Shown here piece after piece: positions 9,690 through 18,819 of a DNA stretch of 64,000 nt. The stretch is from contig CAVWMN010000010.1 in the NCBI GenBank assembly GCA_963756115.1, positions 930,001 to 994,000 of the forward strand. The letters are read 5' to 3'. Both the position numbers and the translations under genes were made by a program. This DNA is from JTS-RE37 sp963756115. Its GTDB lineage: Bacteria > Bacteroidota > Bacteroidia > Flavobacteriales > Flavobacteriaceae. How positions within the stretch are numbered: the first letter of the stretch is position 1; each line of letters starts with the position of its first letter. A model generated the notes under the pieces. It was not told where the DNA came from. It did not search any database and saw nothing but the letters and a program-made list of their open reading frames with translations.

Positions 9690-10900
9690 TTTGCTAATAA
9701 TTCTGTGGAACGTGCCTTGAGGTGCAGGGCCAGGTGGATACACCAAAAATGCGTTCCATTCCGGAAACGCAAATTGACAGTATATTCAGTCAATTTGATG
9801 ACGGCTAAACCTGGGGCTGCCGTTGCCGTCGTTATGGACGATGCAATAGTTTTTAAAAAAGGGTATGGGAGTGCAAACCTTGAATATGATATTCCGGTCT
9901 CCCCTTCCACGGTCTTCCACATCGCCTCTGTTTCCAAACAGTTTACCGTTTTCTCCATCCTACTTCTGGAACGGGAGGGGAAATTGTCCTTGGACGATGA
10001 TATCCGTTAAGTATGGTATGGCATCATTTCAACCCAATACAATATGCCAAATCAGCATGGTCAGAATCGCTGCGATGGATCAAATTCCTGAAGTACCCGG
10101 CAGGACAGAATTTTCGCGCGTTACAATCACCATTAAAGCACCTACCTCACATGATGACAGCAGCGGTTTGCGCGATCAATGGGATCTCCTTGGAGCATAG
10201 CCGGATGGAGCATTTGACGGAATATTATTACCAGGGAGCATATCCTGAAACTGGTGGCTCGGAAGCAGAAAGAACTTAATTTCAATCCGGGGGAAGAGTA
10301 TACCTATTGCAATACCGGGTTTATCTGGCGGAAGTAGCCAGGGTATCCGGCAAAAGCTTCGCAGCATTTGCGGAGGAGAATATCTTTGAGCCTTTGGATA
10401 TGAGCAGCACCCTGTTTTACGATGATCATGAACGGATTGTAAAGAACAGGGCGTATTCGTATTACACAGATGATTCAGGTTATAAAAAAAGTGTTTTGAA
10501 TTATGCGAATGTAGGAGCAACGAGCCTGTTCACTACGGTCGAGGACCTGGCGCTATGGTCACTGAATTTCAGCAAGCCTATAGTTGGCAACAAAGAAATA
10601 ATTGAAAAAATGAATACGCTGAATACGCTGAATCTGCTGTTTTAAACACGGGAAAACATTGGTTCCCACAAGATCGAAGGGATGGGCATCGGTTTTGTGC
10701 CGTTATAACAACCGGAAACGTGGCTGGGATAATGACAGTTCTGCTGAATACGCCATGTCAATGGCAAGGCGTCATGCCGGAAGAAGTTATCTGGGCAGGT
10801 TTCACCGGGGCAAAATTTTGCGGTGAGGGTTGCTGAGAGGTTAGGCCGGAAAAAACGGTGGCTACAAATTGTCAATTCCGGGTTGCGGTATATCAGCACT
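9690..10900 (+). pseudogene. beta-lactamase family (class C/PBP4*-like) serine hydrolase, frameshifted
   Basis: A decayed serine hydrolase in several frames. One frame keeps PGAAVAVVMDDAIVFKKGYG and the SxxK box in FHIASVSKQFTVFS. The next fragments give THTSGLRDQWDLLGA in pieces, then NFNPGEEYTYCNTGF (YxN box). A longer open piece (10307-10645) carries VSGKSFAAFAEENIFEPLDM and VGATSLFTTVEDLALWSLNF. The last part, with the glycine-rich motif, is scrambled after 10645. At least four frameshifts are needed to join the pieces. Intact relatives occur at 31647-33089 and 60553-61614. The limits given are approximate. Confidence 0.8.
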
Positions 10901-11230
10901 CCGCTCTAGCAGATCCTCTATGCTGGCGGATCTGTAGCGATCAGAATAAAGGAATAGCACGGCAATTCAGGAAGACATGCCGCTATGTTGCGCCGAAAAT
11001 AAACGTTGGTTAAATTGAACAACTGGGACAGTCGTGGTAATTGAGCGTTTCGCCGGCACGCCTCGACTGGAATGATATGAGCGCGGACAGTATGAAATTG
11101 CGAAAGAAAAAACCTGAACACACTTTACCTGTGGATGGTCATCCCGTATGTAGTTAAGCAAATCGGTATACCCTGATTACTGGCCCTATTTTACTGAAAA
11201 AGACCGGGGGGTAACGGCAATGGACAGCAG
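10901..11230. other. degenerate spacer between pseudogenes
   Basis: 330 bases inside the graveyard region. Only short frames with early stops are present and no homology was recognised. It may contain the eroded 3' end of the serine hydrolase and the 5' end of the membrane-protein remnant that follows. Confidence 0.4.
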
Positions 11231-11815
11231 TGCCTGGTTCGTTTTCCTGATCCTCCAAATCGGAATTCAAAAGGAAATGTCCGACGGCACCGGACTGTTG
11301 GTATGCTTGGCTTTATGATTGCCGGAGGGGTTATTTTTTCCGCGCTGGCGCTGTACCCAAATGACATCAGTAACGCGGTAGGCCTGGAAGTTCCGGCAGC
11401 ATATCGGGTACCTTGAAGCCAGATCCTTTCCAGTCTTCTCGTGGCGGAATCCATTCTGATCCTGGCCTTTGGACTTGCTATTATTAAAGGTATTCTCCAG
11501 GCAAAAATTGACGAACACCATGGTGGTCTGATGTGCAGTACATATTTTATTATGCTGCCAACGGTAGGGCGGGGTATGTTCCATGTTTCTTCCTATTTTG
11601 TGGGGGGGATGGAAAATCTGAAAGCGTGGCACGTGGATGTGCCGTCTAGTCTGGTTATCAGCGGGCTTGCGTTACTCATGGTTTGGAGGTTTAAAAAATG
11701 GAACCATATAGCAAGCTGGATCGCCATTACACTTACACCATTGGCCTACATTATATGGTACCAGCTTACCCAAATTGATGCCGTGCATGAATTTATAAAG
11801 AAGAACGTCTATTGA
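11231..11815 (+). pseudogene. integral membrane protein remnant
   Basis: From about 11231 a frame reads MDSSAWFVFLILQIGI. After a shift near 11290 another frame continues as MLGFMIAGGVIFSALALYPN, is interrupted by a TGA near 11413, and then runs open to 11815. The open part has three or four hydrophobic helices (for example ILILAFGLAIIKGIL and LVISGLALLMVWRF) and ends VHEFIKKNVY. At least one frameshift and one nonsense codon break the gene. The original family is not recognised; it was probably a protein of about 190-200 residues with five or so helices. Confidence 0.6.
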
Positions 11816-12241
11816 TTGATGAAAAGAGGAACATTTACGCTGCAGGCCCGCGTTAACGATACCCCCGGTTAGAAGTGCTTGAAAAATTTAGATTCGGAAC
11901 CTGGAGTACAGCCCTGAATTAAGTACATCCTACCGCTCTATTTCATTACTAATTCCAGGTCTATTACGACCTGGAGGAACCAGTTCGTACCCATTCGCGT
12001 CACCCGGAGCGTGGACCTGACAAGCTTTAAAAAGCGACCTGTTCTCATTCAGCCCCGGAACTATAAAAACAGGAAACGGAATTCCGGGAAAAGATTGTAT
12101 TCAACGGAATTGCATAGGGTTGCCAGGATATCTAGCAATGCCGGGTTGGAAACCTTTGGTTGCGGTAAAACCAATTGAAAAGAATGGTCAGAATAAGGGT
12201 TGACTACATTAAATTAGGGCATTTTCAGCATCTACTGTTTC
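11816..12241. other. degenerate stretch upstream of the alpha/beta hydrolase fragment
   Basis: 426 bases with no continuous frame. A short piece reading DLTSFKKRPVLIQPRNYKN could be the eroded N-terminal part of the hydrolase whose C-terminal half follows, but this is only suggestive. Confidence 0.35.
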
Positions 12242-12673
12242 ATGCCGGGTTTGCGGTCCTCATACGGGATGCTGAACATCAAAGGAAACCTGGTGGAAAT
12301 AGATTCATCCCGTTTTGGGGTAATAGGGTATAGCCTCGGCGGTATGATGGTTTTTAACTTATCCGCTGTCGATTCCAGGATACAGGCTGCTGTAGCCAGT
12401 GTCACCCCTATTTTGAACGAACCGTCCTCTGCACTTGCTGTTTATAATTTTGCTCCCTATATTGATGACCAATCTTTTCTGATGCTGATGGGTGAGCGTG
12501 ACACCAGGAATTACAGTAAGAATGAAGCCCGCCAACTTTATGAAATGATAAAAAGCAATGATAAACTCCTGGTGTTTTTCGAAAGTGGCCATAAACTACC
12601 CGGAGAATGGACAGAAAAAGCTTCGGAATGGATAACGCAGAACCTTAAATGGTTATATACACTTATTGGGTAG
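12242..12673 (+). pseudogene. alpha/beta hydrolase, C-terminal fragment
   Basis: An open 143-codon frame encodes only the second half of a dienelactone-hydrolase/PAF-acetylhydrolase-like protein. It contains the nucleophile elbow in RFGVIGYSLGGMMVFN, an acid loop LMLMGERDTRNYS and a histidine loop FFESGHKLPGEW, so the whole triad is in this piece. The N-terminal strands expected before the elbow (usually more than 100 residues) are missing, and the DNA upstream is full of stops. It is therefore treated as a 5'-truncated gene. Expression of the fragment cannot be excluded. Confidence 0.6.
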
Positions 12674-12729
12674 TCTGTCCGGCCCATCAAAAGGCTTGAA
12701 ACCACTACTATGAGCAAACTTTATTATTA

Positions 12730-13533
12730 ATGAAACCCGATTCCATTACAATAGCACCCATAATCAAAGAAACGACCCGCCCCCGCAGCGGAAACGATTT
12801 TGCTGTATGCTGGGTCAAAAATGAGGTTGCCGGGATTGAGATCGACCAGGTTTTTCATAAAAATGTCTCGAATTCCATTTTTTTCCTGGACCCTAAATTT
12901 CAATGGAAAATAGTAAAAAATGGTAGTATGGGCTCTTCAGGTTATATTCTATACCTGGCACAGGAGGTATTGAACCACCCCAGGTTGAGCAAGCTCCATA
13001 TCAACAAAGTCAGGCTTTTCAGTTCCGGCGAGATCCCTGTCTTTAAATTAAGCCCGGGAATTGAAAAAAGGACACAGGCGATCCTGGAGATGATCGATGA
13101 ATTGCTGGGGTCGCATCTCAGCCATAAGGACGATGCCATACTCTCCCTCCTGAATACCTTTTTTGTGTACTGTGACGGGCAGTGCAATATTAAGTCCATT
13201 GTTTCCAACAACCATTCCAAGGCCAACGTGGTCTATAAATATAAGCAACTGGTGGACCAACACATCTGCGAGCATCATGAAGTAGCCCGGTATGCAGAAC
13301 TACTCACGATTTCACCAAAATACCTGAACGAATGCGTGCAGGAAGTCCTGTCTGTTAGTGCAAAGGATATCATCATTGAGCAATTGCTTATGAGGTCGCG
13401 CCACCAATTGAAATTTTCCAATAAAACCATCAAAGAGATCAGTTTTGCACTCGGTTTTTCTTCCCCGGATTATTTCAGCTACTTTTTTAAAACCCATACC
13501 GGATCCACGCCTTCAACCCTCCGGAAAAGTTAA
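12730..13533 (+). CDS. AraC family transcriptional regulator
   Basis: A 267-residue regulator. Residues 1-155 form a cupin-like sensor region of the AraC N-terminal type (EIDQVFHKNVSNSIFFLDPK is visible). Residues 160-265 hold two helix-turn-helix units: HHEVARYAELLTISPKYLNE and then TIKEISFALGFSSPDYFSYF, ending FFKTHTGSTPSTLRKS, the standard AraC second-helix signature. Start ATG at 12730 directly follows a TAA. It lies 56 bases after the hydrolase fragment and 83 bases before the cupin gene, so either could be a target, but no operator was identified. Confidence 0.9.
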   Translation: MKPDSITIAPIIKETTRPRSGNDFAVCWVKNEVAGIEIDQVFHKNVSNSIFFLDPKFQWKIVKNGSMGSSGYILYLAQEVLNHPRLSKLHINKVRLFSSGEIPVFKLSPGIEKRTQAILEMIDELLGSHLSHKDDAILSLLNTFFVYCDGQCNIKSIVSNNHSKANVVYKYKQLVDQHICEHHEVARYAELLTISPKYLNECVQEVLSVSAKDIIIEQLLMRSRHQLKFSNKTIKEISFALGFSSPDYFSYFFKTHTGSTPSTLRKS

Positions 13534-13616
13534 TTGTTCCCATATTCTAAGGTTTTACCGTGATTTTCGCATTGCTGCACTTCTGTTGCCGGTCTATCTT
13601 GCGATAAAACTATAGT

Positions 13617-14162
13617 ATGGACAGAAAAAGATTTATACGAACATCAGGGCTCGGGATAGGCCTGGCGTTTCTACCCGGCATGTCAAAGGCCCGGACTTCC
13701 GCAGCGGATAAACCTCTTCCCGGCACCGGAGAACCCAAGATCATTAAGGATTCGGAGGGGAGAACCTTGAACGTCATTGGCGATATCCAAACCCATAAAC
13801 TGGTGGGGAGCGATACGGGTAACCAGATCGTGGAATGGGTGGATGATGTGGATCCCGGTGTGGGCATACCTCCGCACATTCACACCCGGGAGGATGAAAT
13901 ATTCAGGGTTATCAAAGGCCAGATTGAAATTATGGTCGACGGGAAAACCACCATTTTAAATGCAGGCGATGTGGCTTTTGCCCCCAAAGCGATCCCACAT
14001 TCCTGGAAGGTTGTTGGAACAGAAAAGGCCAAAATGATCACTTCGGCATTCCCGGCGGGGATAGAACATATGTTCAGGGAGCTGGCGGAACTTCCTGCAG
14101 GCCCGCCGGATTTTGAAAAGGTAACGGCCATTTGCGCAAAGCAGGGTATCAGCTTTATCTGA
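13617..14162 (+). CDS. exported single-domain cupin protein
   Basis: A 181-residue protein with an N-terminal export signal (DRKRFIRTSGLGIGLAFLPG), which resembles a Tat or Sec leader although the second arginine of a Tat motif is a lysine here. The mature part is a single cupin barrel. Motif 1 is GIPPHIHTREDEIFRVIKG with metal ligands H87, H89 and E94; motif 2 is GDVAFAPKAIPHSWKVVG with H128. All four ligands are present, so a metal enzyme is plausible. A possible promoter, TTG at 13572-13574 and TATCTTGC from 13595, lies just upstream. A terminator follows at 14190. Substrate unknown. Confidence 0.82.
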   Translation: MDRKRFIRTSGLGIGLAFLPGMSKARTSAADKPLPGTGEPKIIKDSEGRTLNVIGDIQTHKLVGSDTGNQIVEWVDDVDPGVGIPPHIHTREDEIFRVIKGQIEIMVDGKTTILNAGDVAFAPKAIPHSWKVVGTEKAKMITSAFPAGIEHMFRELAELPAGPPDFEKVTAICAKQGISFI

Positions 14163-14189
14163 TTCCTGCTATCCATATGCATTACTACT

Positions 14190-14221
14190 AACGGTTTGGG
14201 TTTGTTCCCGGGCCGTTTTTT
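14190..14221 (+). terminator. Rho-independent terminator after the cupin gene
   Basis: An 11-bp stem, AACGGTTTGGG (14190-14200) against CCCGGGCCGTT (14207-14217), with three G-U pairs and a TTTGTT loop, followed at once by a T-run (14216-14221). It lies 28 bases after the cupin stop codon. Confidence 0.7.
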
Positions 14222-14304
14222 GTACTTAAATAAGTATCTTACCAATGGAAAGGCACTGATTGCTGTTCCGCTACTGTATATCCATACTATAGCAGTTTCC
14301 AATA

Positions 14305-15234
14305 ATGACCCGGATGGTAAAAAATATAAAAGTAGCGGCCGCACAACTTTCCCCCCTATTTCTGAACAAGGATAAAACTGTTGATAAAGCCTGTGATGCC
14401 ATTTTGGATGCAGGGAAAAAAGGCGCTGACCTGATTGTATTCCCGGAGGCGTTCATCCCGGGTTATCCTGACTGGATATGGCTTATCCCAAACAGCAAAG
14501 GGGCTGATCTGAATGAACTTTACCTGGAACTGGTTGAAAATGCGGTATCCATTCCGGACGATACAACGGGAAAACTCTGTGAAGCCGCGAAAAAAGCAGG
14601 TGTCAATGTAGTAATGGGGATTCATGAACGCAATACTGAAACCAGCAATACAAGTCTCTTCAACAGCCTGCTCTTTATAGACCATAAAGGAACTTTGCTG
14701 GGGAAGCATAGAAAGCTGATCCCTACGGGAGGAGAGCGGCTTATATGGTCCCGGGGAGATGGAAGCACCTTGCGCTCCTATAACACTTCGGCGGGAAAAA
14801 TAGCAGGACTGATCTGCTGGGAAAACTTTATGCCCCTGGCAAGAAATGCCATCTATGAAGCCGGTACCCAGATCCTGGTTTCACCTACCTGGGACAAAAG
14901 CCTGAACTGGATTCAATCGATGCAGTACATTGCGAGGGAAGGCGGAATATTTGTTATAAGCAGCTGTATGGCCCTGAAAATGGATGCAATTCCCGATTCG
15001 TACGGTTTTAAATCCCTCTACCCTGAAGGACGGGAATGGATCAATGTAGGCAACAGTTGCATAATTGCACCAAACGGACAAATTCTGGCAGGGCCGCTAG
15101 AAGCAGCAGAAGGTATCCTTTATGCGGATATCGACCTGCAGCAAATCATAAAAGCCAAACGGATGTTCGATGTGGTAGGGCATTATGCCCGGCCTGATGT
15201 ATTCTCATTCGGCCTGAAACATGGTACAACTTAG
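14305..15234 (+). CDS. nitrilase (carbon-nitrogen hydrolase, aliphatic nitrilase type)
   Basis: A 309-residue enzyme with the complete nitrilase triad: Glu48 in LIVFPEAFIPGYPDW, Lys137 in GKHRKLIPTGGERLIW and Cys171 in GLICWENFMPLARNA. The segment HRKLIPTGGERLIWSRGDGS and the CWEN(F/Y)MP context mark a true nitrilase (branch 1, EC 3.5.5.1) rather than an amidase or beta-ureidopropionase. It would convert organic nitriles to carboxylic acids and ammonia in the cytoplasm. The ATG at 14305 is used; another methionine three codons later at 14314 is equally possible. It is separated from the cupin gene by a terminator, so it has its own transcript. Confidence 0.88.
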   Translation: MTRMVKNIKVAAAQLSPLFLNKDKTVDKACDAILDAGKKGADLIVFPEAFIPGYPDWIWLIPNSKGADLNELYLELVENAVSIPDDTTGKLCEAAKKAGVNVVMGIHERNTETSNTSLFNSLLFIDHKGTLLGKHRKLIPTGGERLIWSRGDGSTLRSYNTSAGKIAGLICWENFMPLARNAIYEAGTQILVSPTWDKSLNWIQSMQYIAREGGIFVISSCMALKMDAIPDSYGFKSLYPEGREWINVGNSCIIAPNGQILAGPLEAAEGILYADIDLQQIIKAKRMFDVVGHYARPDVFSFGLKHGTT

Positions 15235-15570
15235 AGGATAACCCCTACCCCGTCCTGAAAATGTAAACCCGTCTGCCCCCGGCGGGTGAATCCCATTGCT
15301 TGTTTATAAGTTCCGCAAATTTCGCTAACTTTAAATGAAGTAATTTTCGGTAAACCAGGGCTTTCAATCAATAAATCCGCTTGAAATCAGTAGCCAGCAA
15401 TTAATTATCGAACCTCCATACAGACATCTGATCCATTCTGTTGTACCCCCCGAAAGTCTGGTCAGATAACAGTAAAAATTGCAGGAAACTGCGTTTCCCT
15501 CATTCTGACCCGTAAAAAAGATTTTCATGCTAACCCTCCGGCAAGACCGGATCCTAACCGCCCGGCAAAG
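15235..15570. other. intergenic stretch with a possible promoter
   Basis: 336 bases without a gene. A possible Bacteroidota promoter is present: TTG at 15300-15302, a 23-base gap and TAACTTTA at 15326-15333, oriented toward the LuxR-type regulator that starts 237 bases further on. No hairpin stands out. Confidence 0.35.
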
Positions 15571-17175
15571 ATGGCAAAATCGGAAAAATGGACAGAAACA
15601 TATGTCCGGCTATTAAAAGCCGGCAAAGCTCGCGTTCTGGAGCCGGAAGAACTGGAAACCCTTGCCCTGGCAGCTTATTTGACCGGGAGGGATACTGAGG
15701 GGTTTCAGAACCTGGAGGAGGCCCACCAGGGCTATTTGGAAAGGGATAAAACCGAACAGGCGGTTCGCTCTGCTTATTGGCTGGGGCTCATGCTGCTGAA
15801 TGCCGGGCAAAGGGCCAGGGGCGGCGGTTGGATCACCCGGTGTGAAAGCCTTCTCAAGGAGGCGGGGGAACCCCGCTGTGCCGAAAGAGGACTGCTGATG
15901 ATCCCCAAGGGCTTAGGTGCCTTATCAGCAGGCAAGTCGGGCCGGGCACAGGAACTTTTCGAACAGGCAACCGGGATTGGGAAAGACTTCCGGGATCCTG
16001 ATCTGATCGCCCTGGGACGGCTCGGGCAGGGGCAGGCAAGAATCCAGGGAGGCGATGTGGCCGGCGGGATCAAACTGCTTGATGAAACGATGGTAGCCCT
16101 GGATACTGGAAAAGTCTTTCCTTTTGTAATGGGCCTGGTGTACTGCGCGGTCATCGAAACCTGCCGCAAGGTCTGGGACCTGCGAAGGGCGCAGGAGTGG
16201 ACAACAGCGCTGAACCGCTGGTGTAAAGCTCATCCGGACATCATTCCCTTCAGGGGGCAGTGTCTGGTCCGAAGGGCTGAAATCCTTCAATTTTACGGGG
16301 ATTGGTCTGAAGCGCTTCAGGAGGCCAGTGATGCCAGCACATTATTGAGTCGGCCACCTGGTGAACCGGCAGCCGGGGAGGCCTTTTACCGCCAAGCAGA
16401 ACTCCTGCGCTTACAGGGCGAATTGGATGCTGCGGAAGTATGCTATCACGAAACCGCCAAATGGGGCAGAACTCCGCAACCCGGGCTTGCGCTGCTTCGT
16501 CTTGATCAGGGACAGGATGAGGCTGCTGCATCGTCCATCCGGAATTCCCTGCAGGAAACCAACAACAGCCTGCAACGGGCTGCACTGCTTCCTGAGTTCG
16601 TGCGGATCATGATTGCCGTGTTGCAGACCGGGGAGGCCCGGCAGGCCACCACAGAACTAAGCGGCCTTGCGAACGATCTGGATGCGCCTTATATTCATGC
16701 CTGTTCACTACATTGCCAGGGCGCACTTTTTCTCGCGGAAGGGGAATCCCGGCTTGCCCTGGAGCCGTTGCATAAGGCATTTACCATCTGGAATACACTG
16801 TATCTGCCATATGAATCTGCCCAAACCCGGGTATTGAAAGGACTTGTATACCGCGAATTGAAGGACAAGGATAATTCGGATGCAGAATGGGCCGCGGCCT
16901 ATTGGATATTTCAACAGCTCGGGGCTGCGCCGGACATGGAACGGGTCAACCGGTTGCTTACCAGGGGGCAGCAATACGAAACCTATGGTCTTACACTCCG
17001 GGAACGCCAGATCCTGCAGCAGGTGGCCACCGGTAAAACGAATAAAATAATCGCAGGCGATTTGTTCATCAGTGAACGTACTGTAGACCGTCATGTCAGC
17101 AATATTTTCAATAAGCTCGGGGTAGCATCCCGGGTGGCAGCAACCTCGTTCGCCATCAGGAATAAGATCCTGTAA
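15571..17175 (+). CDS. LuxR-type transcriptional regulator with TPR-like repeats
   Basis: A 534-residue protein with no signal peptide or membrane segment. Residues 1-460 are helical repeats rich in alanine, leucine and glutamate, for example GLGALSAGKSGRAQELFEQA and ALGRLGQGQARIQGGDVAGG, consistent with tetratricopeptide repeats that sense a partner or ligand. Residues 475-530 are a GerE/LuxR helix-turn-helix, YGLTLRERQILQQVATGKTN followed by ISERTVDRHVSNIFNKLGVA. No receiver domain or NTPase domain is present, unlike MalT. The gene is noticeably richer in G and C than its neighbours. The amidohydrolase 255 bases downstream is a plausible target, but this is inference. Confidence 0.82.
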   Translation: MAKSEKWTETYVRLLKAGKARVLEPEELETLALAAYLTGRDTEGFQNLEEAHQGYLERDKTEQAVRSAYWLGLMLLNAGQRARGGGWITRCESLLKEAGEPRCAERGLLMIPKGLGALSAGKSGRAQELFEQATGIGKDFRDPDLIALGRLGQGQARIQGGDVAGGIKLLDETMVALDTGKVFPFVMGLVYCAVIETCRKVWDLRRAQEWTTALNRWCKAHPDIIPFRGQCLVRRAEILQFYGDWSEALQEASDASTLLSRPPGEPAAGEAFYRQAELLRLQGELDAAEVCYHETAKWGRTPQPGLALLRLDQGQDEAAASSIRNSLQETNNSLQRAALLPEFVRIMIAVLQTGEARQATTELSGLANDLDAPYIHACSLHCQGALFLAEGESRLALEPLHKAFTIWNTLYLPYESAQTRVLKGLVYRELKDKDNSDAEWAAAYWIFQQLGAAPDMERVNRLLTRGQQYETYGLTLRERQILQQVATGKTNKIIAGDLFISERTVDRHVSNIFNKLGVASRVAATSFAIRNKIL

Positions 17176-17430
17176 ACATAAAACCCCTCAAAAGATTTCC
17201 AAACTCCTGGATAATACTAATTTAAATCACCAAAGTCATCCGTTTAAGCCTGCCCGGCAGCAAGTACCCATTAGTATCCCCTGTAAAAATGGGTAATATC
17301 ACCGATGCGCCGCAAGGGACTCCGCTATAGCTTTGTAACCCGCTGTAATCCCAAACAAGTGATACAAAGACATCCGTCCGGTATCGAATCACTGGGAGTG
17401 CGAATCTCTTAATTCTAAATTCTATATATC

Positions 17431-18390
17431 ATGAAAGATCTGAAATCGTTTTTAAGTGTTTTTTTACTTTGCCTGATCGCCTATTCACAGGATCATGCGG
17501 AAGTGAATAAAAGACCTCCTATTATCGACATGCACCTTCATGCCGATCTTCCACCGGTAGACGTTAAAGCCGGTGAACCGTCTCTATGCCGGCCCGAACC
17601 CTGTGAGGGGTATGGCCATGCTACCGGGAGCCACGAGGAAACCCTGAGGGAAACCCTTGAAATAATGGACCGCAACAATATTGTAAAGGCCCATCTCAGT
17701 GGGCTGGATCCTGAAATTATTGTCAAATGGGTGAACGCTGCTCCCGATCGCTTTATTGCGGCCCCCTTCATCCTCCAACCCGGGCAGGCAAGCGTTGCGG
17801 ATATCAGGCAGAAGCATTCCGAAGGGCTTTATACCGGGATGGGGGAAATCGCAACACAACTCATGGGTATAACCCCCGAGGATCCCAAACTTGAACCTTA
17901 CTTTGCGCTGGCGGAAGAGCTTGACTTGCCCACTCTCATCCACACCGAGGGCATTGGCCCGTACCTGCCTTCCTTCCGGTCTGCTGCCGGCAGTCCGCTC
18001 CTGCTGGAAAATGTATTGGTCCGGCATCCAAAACTCAGGCTTTTTGTAGAAAATAGCGGCTATCCATACCTGGATGATATGATTGCCATGATGTATCAAT
18101 ATCCACAATTGTATGGTGATGTGTCCACCATAACCTGGGTCATCCCGAGGACCGCCTTTTATGACTACCTGAAGGCACTGGTGAGGGCAGGACTTGGTAA
18201 GCGGATTATGTTCGGTTCAGACCAGATGCGCTGGCCGGGGATGATTGAAAAAGGGATCCGCGCCATTGAAGAAGCAGATTTCCTGACAGCCGAACAGAAG
18301 CGGGATATTTTATACAACAATGCCGCGAAATTCCTGCGCCTGGACCAACAGGACGCGCCCGACCCAATGGCAGCAAGGACGAAGCATTAG
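17431..18390 (+). CDS. exported amidohydrolase (Amidohydro_2-like, TIM-like fold)
   Basis: A 319-residue metal-dependent hydrolase with an N-terminal signal peptide (SFLSVFLLCLIAYSQ). Metal-binding landmarks are the HxH pair in IIDMHLHADLP (H35, H37), H171 in LPTLIHTEGIGPYLP and Asp264 in MFGSDQMRWPG. The last motif, with DILYNNAAKFLRL at the C-terminus, fits the PF04909 family (decarboxylases and lactonases such as those related to ACMSD). Export of such an enzyme is less common. A perfect -7 box, TAGCTTTG at 17328-17335, lies upstream without an obvious -33 partner. Substrate unknown. Confidence 0.82.
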   Translation: MKDLKSFLSVFLLCLIAYSQDHAEVNKRPPIIDMHLHADLPPVDVKAGEPSLCRPEPCEGYGHATGSHEETLRETLEIMDRNNIVKAHLSGLDPEIIVKWVNAAPDRFIAAPFILQPGQASVADIRQKHSEGLYTGMGEIATQLMGITPEDPKLEPYFALAEELDLPTLIHTEGIGPYLPSFRSAAGSPLLLENVLVRHPKLRLFVENSGYPYLDDMIAMMYQYPQLYGDVSTITWVIPRTAFYDYLKALVRAGLGKRIMFGSDQMRWPGMIEKGIRAIEEADFLTAEQKRDILYNNAAKFLRLDQQDAPDPMAARTKH

Positions 18391-18819
18391 ATACTGTTAT
18401 ATCCATGATCCATTGCAGGTGCCTGGCCCTGCAAACTGCATGTATGTGGCAGGAGCGGGGGAGCATTTCCGATACGGTGCTGTACATTTTCCTATTCCTT
18501 TGGCATACGGACATTTGGTTGCTCAGTGCATCCCTAAAATTGACTAACTTTAAGAGCTGCTGTTACAAACGGATAGTTAGGGCGATGGGAATGAACTCCG
18601 TCGGTTAATTTCCATGCCACTTTGAACGCCATTCAAGACCGGCATTTTCCCGCAAGGTTATAACCGGAACCGCTATATCGAAAAAGAGGCAATGGCCGGA
18701 CAGCAGCAAATCGAAATGGTGATAATAAATCGCTGTGCATAACCAGAAAGGAAGGCTAAATATGTTCAGCCTCGCTCCCCAGAACGAGTGCCATTGCCTT
18801 TTAAATATGGATCATTAAA
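18391..18819. other. intergenic stretch with a possible promoter
   Basis: 429 bases without a credible gene. TTG at 18519-18521, a 23-base gap and TAACTTTA at 18545-18552 form a possible promoter toward the MDR reductase, which would give a leader of more than 250 bases. No riboswitch-like fold was recognised. Confidence 0.3.

Noticed and set aside
15774..16585. Long minus-strand frames of up to 131 codons across the LuxR-type regulator
   Set aside because: They lie entirely opposite a well-supported gene of high GC content, where long antisense frames are expected.
17381..17425. Short tRNA-like stretch with GTATCGAATCAC and GTGCGAATCTC before the amidohydrolase gene
   Set aside because: No cloverleaf with acceptor, D, anticodon and T arms can be built. 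No other tRNA candidates were found in the window.
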